Source: JBOHCT01 sp050699055 | GTDB lineage: Bacteria; Actinomycetota; Actinomycetes; Streptosporangiales; JBOHCT01 | Direction: 5' to 3' | Assembly: GCA_050699055.1 (NCBI GenBank) | Contig: JBOHCT010000203.1 | Coordinates: 1 to 7,594, forward strand | DNA: 7,594 bases | In this document: one piece after another, positions 5,201 through 7,594 of the stretch | Numbering within the stretch: position 1 is the first letter of the stretch | How the letters are laid out: each line of letters opens with the position of its first letter | Notes under the pieces: generated by a model | Seen by the model: only the letters and a program-made list of their open reading frames with translations | Told to the model about the DNA's origin: nothing | Database searches by the model: none | Program-made: the position numbers and the translations under genes

Positions 5201-6382
5201 GTGGACTTCCGCGACACCGCGGAGGAGGCCGCGTTCCGCGCGGAGCTGCGGGCGTGGCTCGAGGCCGCCCTGCCGGAGGGCTGGGCGCGGCGACCACCCG
5301 GCCGTGGTCGTACGGACGTGGCGTTCGCCAGGGAGTGGAGCCGTACGCTGTCCGCGGCCGGCTACGTCGGGCTGACCTGGCCCAAGGAGTACGGCGGGCG
5401 CGGGCTACCGCCGACCCACCAGGCGATCTACCTGGAGGAGGCCGCTCGGGTCAACGCCCCCGACCACATCGGCGTGATCGGCCTGAACATGGCCGGACCG
5501 ACGATCATGGCGTGGGGGAGCGACGAGCAGAAGAAGCGGTACCTTCCTCCGCTGCTCGCCGGCGAGGAGGTGTGGTGCCAGGGGTTCTCGGAGCCGGGCA
5601 CCGGCTCCGACCTCGCGAGCGTGCGCGCCCGCGCGGTCCAGGACGGCGACGACTGGGTGGTGACCGGCCAGAAAGTATGGTCGTCGTGGGCGCACATCGC
5701 CGACTGGTGCATCCTCCTCGTCCGCACCGACCCCGATGCCCCGAAGCACAAGGGCCTTTCGTACCTGCTCGTGGATATGCACGCGCCCGGCGTCGAGGTG
5801 CGGCCGCTGCGGCAGATCACCGGCGAGGCGGAGTTCAACGAGATCTTCCTCTCCGACGTCCGGGTGCCGACGGAGTCGATGCTCGGTGGCCCCGGCGACG
5901 GGTGGAGAGTCGCGATGACGACGCTGCTGCACGAGCGCGGAACGCTCGGGTTCGCGCTGTCCGCCGCCTTGTCCCGTCAGGTCACGCGGCTTGTCGAGCT
6001 CGCGCGGCAGCCCGCGTCCGACGGTCGGCGGCCCGCCGACGACCCGGTCGTGCGCGACGCCGTCGCGCGCGAGTGGATCGAGCTGCAGGCGCTGCGCTTC
6101 ACGAACTACCGGGCCCTCACGGCGCTCATGCAGTCCGGCGTCCCGGGCCCGGAGGGCTCGGTCGCGAAGCTCGCGTGGAGCGAGGCGAACCAGCGCCTGA
6201 CGAAGCTGGCGGTCCAGGTCCAGGGCCTCGCCGGGCAGCTGGCGGGCGAGGACGCGGTGTGGGACGGCTACTGGCAGCACCAGCAGCTGCGCAGCCGCGG
6301 GAACACGATCGAGGCGGGTACGTCGGAGATCCTGCGCGGCATCGTCGCGGAGCGGGTGCTCGGGCTGCCCCGCGGCCGCTGA
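5201..6382 (+). CDS. Acyl-CoA dehydrogenase, catalytic alpha-type subunit (FadE family)
   Basis: A 393-residue FAD-dependent acyl-CoA dehydrogenase, which introduces the alpha-beta double bond in beta-oxidation. Motifs: WPKEYGGRG (60-68), QGFSEPGTGSD (127-137) for substrate and flavin contacts, VVTGQKVWSSWAHIADW (153-169) with flavin-stacking residues, and the C-terminal IEAGTSEILRGIVAERVLGLPR (370-391). The general base is probably Glu245 (LLHERGT), because the alternative medium-chain position (Y-E-G-T in that family) reads E-A-G-T here, with Ala. The usual R-x-QFG flavin motif and the QxHGG motif (here QGLAGQ, 341-346) are degenerate, as in alpha subunits of mycobacterial alpha2beta2 enzymes such as ChsE4-ChsE5 (FadE26-FadE27), where from memory Glu247 is the base. 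The missing motifs are present in the next gene. It follows the SDR gene by 30 bases, probably in one operon. Substrate unknown; bulky CoA esters such as steroid side chains are one possibility. Confidence 0.92.
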   Translation: MDFRDTAEEAAFRAELRAWLEAALPEGWARRPPGRGRTDVAFAREWSRTLSAAGYVGLTWPKEYGGRGLPPTHQAIYLEEAARVNAPDHIGVIGLNMAGPTIMAWGSDEQKKRYLPPLLAGEEVWCQGFSEPGTGSDLASVRARAVQDGDDWVVTGQKVWSSWAHIADWCILLVRTDPDAPKHKGLSYLLVDMHAPGVEVRPLRQITGEAEFNEIFLSDVRVPTESMLGGPGDGWRVAMTTLLHERGTLGFALSAALSRQVTRLVELARQPASDGRRPADDPVVRDAVAREWIELQALRFTNYRALTALMQSGVPGPEGSVAKLAWSEANQRLTKLAVQVQGLAGQLAGEDAVWDGYWQHQQLRSRGNTIEAGTSEILRGIVAERVLGLPRGR

Positions 6383-6383
6383 G

Positions 6384-6464
6384 CAGTGTCGCGTGTCGGA
6401 GGTCCTTTGCCATTGGCGGCCTGGACGTCGCCAGGGTGAAGAAGACTTCCGACACGCGACACTG
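6384..6464 (+). repeat. Long imperfect inverted repeat / RNA hairpin between the two FadE genes
   Basis: Arms 6384-6404 and 6444-6464 pair over 21 positions with one G-U wobble. After a two-base bulge (6442-6443) pairing continues 6405-6411 with 6435-6441 (7 pairs, two G-U wobbles). After a small internal loop (6412-6413 against 6434) it continues 6414-6420 with 6427-6433 (7 pairs, one wobble), leaving the 6-base loop CTGGAC (6421-6426). The element begins 2 bases after the stop of the first FadE gene, and ends 4 bases before the GGAG (6469-6472) of the second. No transposase and no adjacent target duplication are visible. It could be a dispersed palindromic or MITE-like element, or an mRNA-stability, attenuation or translation-control hairpin. 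No T-run follows, so a classical terminator is unlikely. Confidence 0.9.
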
Positions 6465-6476
6465 GATTGGAGCGTC

Positions 6477-7514
6477 ATGGACTTCGCGTTCTCCGAGGAG
6501 CAGGAACAGCTGCGGAAGTGGGCCGGGCAGTTCCTGGCGGAGCGGTACGACGCCGCGCGGCTCGTCGAGATCGCCGACTCAGAGCGGGGGTACGACCCGG
6601 ACGTCTGGCCGCGGCTGGCCGAGATGGGCTGGCTCGACGACGAGCTGACGTTCCTCGACCACGCGGTGCTTTTCGAGGAGACCGGTACGGCCCTGCTCCC
6701 CGCGCCGTACCTCACCACCGTCGCGTTGGCAGGGCCGGCGCTGCGGGCGGCCGGGGAAGATCTCTCACGGCCGGCGACGCTGGCCTGGGCGGAACCGGGC
6801 GTGCCGCAGGGTCTCCTGGACGTCGACGGGCTCACCGTACACGCCTCGGACCGGCGGATCGAGGGACGGAAGGTCCTGGTTCCCGACGCTGGCGCGGCCG
6901 ACCTCTTCGTCGTGGTCGCCTCCGGACCCGCCGGCCCGGGGTTGTATGCGGTCGACGCGGGCGCCTCCATACAGGCCCGTGAGACGCTCGACGGGACGCG
7001 GCGGCTCGCCGACGTACGCTTCGACAACGCGCCCGCGCGCGTCCTCGTCGAGGGGGAGCGGGCGCGTGAGGTCGTCGCGGAGACGCGACGGTGGGCCTTC
7101 GCGGCGCTGGCCTGCGAGGCCGTGGGTGTCGCGGGGCGGGTGCTGGACATGGCCGTCGAGCACGCGCGTACCCGTGAGCAGTTCGGCCGGCCGATCGGCG
7201 TGCACCAGGCGGTCTCGCACCGGCTCTCCGACACCTACATGGCGCTGCAGGGGGCCCGCTCGCTCGCGTACTGGGCGGCGTGGTGCGTCACCGAGGGAGA
7301 CCCGCGGGCCGAGCAGGCGTGCCTCGCCGCGAAGGCGCTCGCCGGCGACGCGGCCGTGGCGGCGTGCGAGAGCGCGATCCAGGTCCACGGCGGCATCGGC
7401 ATGACCTGGGAACACCCGCTGCACCGCTACTACCGGCGGGCGCAGTGGATCGCCGCCTTCGACGGGGCGAGCCGTACGCAGCGGGCCGAGGTCGCCGCCG
7501 CCCTGCTCGACTGA
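6477..7514 (+). CDS. Acyl-CoA dehydrogenase, beta-type partner subunit (FadE family)
   Basis: A 345-residue acyl-CoA dehydrogenase homologue, shorter than the roughly 380-400 residues of stand-alone enzymes. It starts MDFAFSEEQEQLRKWA. It has the flavin motif RTREQFGRPIGVHQ (231-244) and IQVHGGIGMTWEHPLHRYYRR (301-321), exactly the blocks degenerate in the preceding protein. It lacks the EPGTGSD block: residues 103-111 read AWAEPGVPQ. No Glu stands at the position equivalent to Glu245 of its neighbour. At the medium-chain base position it has Asp329 (FDG for YEG). This fits a structural, FAD-site-completing subunit of an alpha2beta2 dehydrogenase. GGAG (6469-6472) lies 4 bases before ATG 6477, supporting the start over an in-frame upstream GTG (6393) inside the hairpin. 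It is 94 bases from its partner gene. The partnership is inferred from motif complementarity and adjacency. Confidence 0.9.
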   Translation: MDFAFSEEQEQLRKWAGQFLAERYDAARLVEIADSERGYDPDVWPRLAEMGWLDDELTFLDHAVLFEETGTALLPAPYLTTVALAGPALRAAGEDLSRPATLAWAEPGVPQGLLDVDGLTVHASDRRIEGRKVLVPDAGAADLFVVVASGPAGPGLYAVDAGASIQARETLDGTRRLADVRFDNAPARVLVEGERAREVVAETRRWAFAALACEAVGVAGRVLDMAVEHARTREQFGRPIGVHQAVSHRLSDTYMALQGARSLAYWAAWCVTEGDPRAEQACLAAKALAGDAAVAACESAIQVHGGIGMTWEHPLHRYYRRAQWIAAFDGASRTQRAEVAAALLD

Positions 7515-7522
7515 GCTTGCTG

Positions 7523-7571
7523 GTGAACCTCGCGGGCGTCGGCCCCTTCGGGTCTCCTGGCTTCGGTTCAC
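7523..7571 (+). terminator. Possible structured 3' end or terminator after the FadE pair
   Basis: GTGAACC (7523-7529) pairs perfectly with GGTTCAC (7565-7571). Inside, GGCCC (7541-7545) pairs with GGGTC (7550-7554, one wobble) around a CTTC loop. The structure begins 8 bases after the stop. No T-run follows, so it would be a factor-dependent or non-canonical terminator. An alternative stem, 7550-7556 with 7580-7586 (GGGTCTC/GAGACTC, one wobble), would exclude the inner stem. No gene is recognised in 7515-7594. Confidence 0.4.
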
Positions 7572-7594
7572 GTGTTCCCGAGACTCCGCGGTGT

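Noticed and set aside
6384..6464. Inverted repeat as an intact insertion sequence
   Set aside because: It is only 81 bases long with no transposase and no directly adjacent target duplication. At most it is a non-autonomous element.
6393..6476. In-frame upstream GTG extension of the second FadE protein
   Set aside because: The extra 28 residues come from the inverted repeat itself. The ATG at 6477 has a ribosome site and gives the canonical N-terminus.
5405..7234. Minus-strand 609-codon open frame across both FadE genes
   Set aside because: It is antisense to two clear FadE genes, and its composition is Ser/Arg/Ala-rich without motifs. It stays open only because of GC bias and the palindromic hairpin.

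Overview
The window is about 7.6 kb of very GC-rich DNA (roughly 70% by eye) with strong third-position G/C bias, several GTG starts and tightly packed genes on the plus strand. Gene content points to an actinomycete (Actinomycetota): an MT0933-type antitoxin, the miaB / miaA / dapF neighbourhood that actinomycetes usually keep together, and two adjacent mycobacterial-style acyl-CoA dehydrogenase (FadE) genes. The genus cannot be told from this sequence.

Layout. Positions 2-166 are the last 54 codons of miaB, cut by the window edge. A short non-coding stretch with a hairpin at 355-390 separates it from a convergent minus-strand gene (440-796) for a small MT0933/Rv0909-type antitoxin with a glycine-rich repetitive tail. 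A 259-base gap leads to miaA (1056-1967). A compact gamma-glutamyltransferase-like gene (1960-3426) overlaps miaA by 8 bases, followed by dapF (3525-4457). dapF overlaps an SDR gene (4409-5170), which is followed by two acyl-CoA dehydrogenase genes (5201-6382 and 6477-7514). A possible weak terminator or structured 3' region closes the window.

How the genes work together. MiaA and MiaB act one after the other on A37 of tRNAs reading UNN codons (prenylation, then methylthiolation). DapF makes meso-diaminopimelate for lysine and peptidoglycan. The SDR and the two FadE genes look like a separate catabolic module. The two FadE proteins have complementary half-sets of flavin and catalytic motifs, so they probably form one alpha2beta2 dehydrogenase. 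In many actinomycetes I would expect hflX after dapF, so this module, and the gamma-glutamyltransferase between miaA and dapF, look like lineage-specific insertions.

Most notable. Between the two FadE genes lies an 81-base inverted repeat (6384-6464) that folds into about 35 base pairs. Every non-Watson-Crick pair in it is a G-U wobble in the plus-strand RNA. The gamma-glutamyltransferase is also unusual: it keeps the nucleophilic threonine but lacks a signal peptide and about 45 residues just before the self-cleavage site. I found no clear evidence of an entirely new multi-gene system. No tRNA, rRNA, CRISPR array, transposase or origin was recognised.
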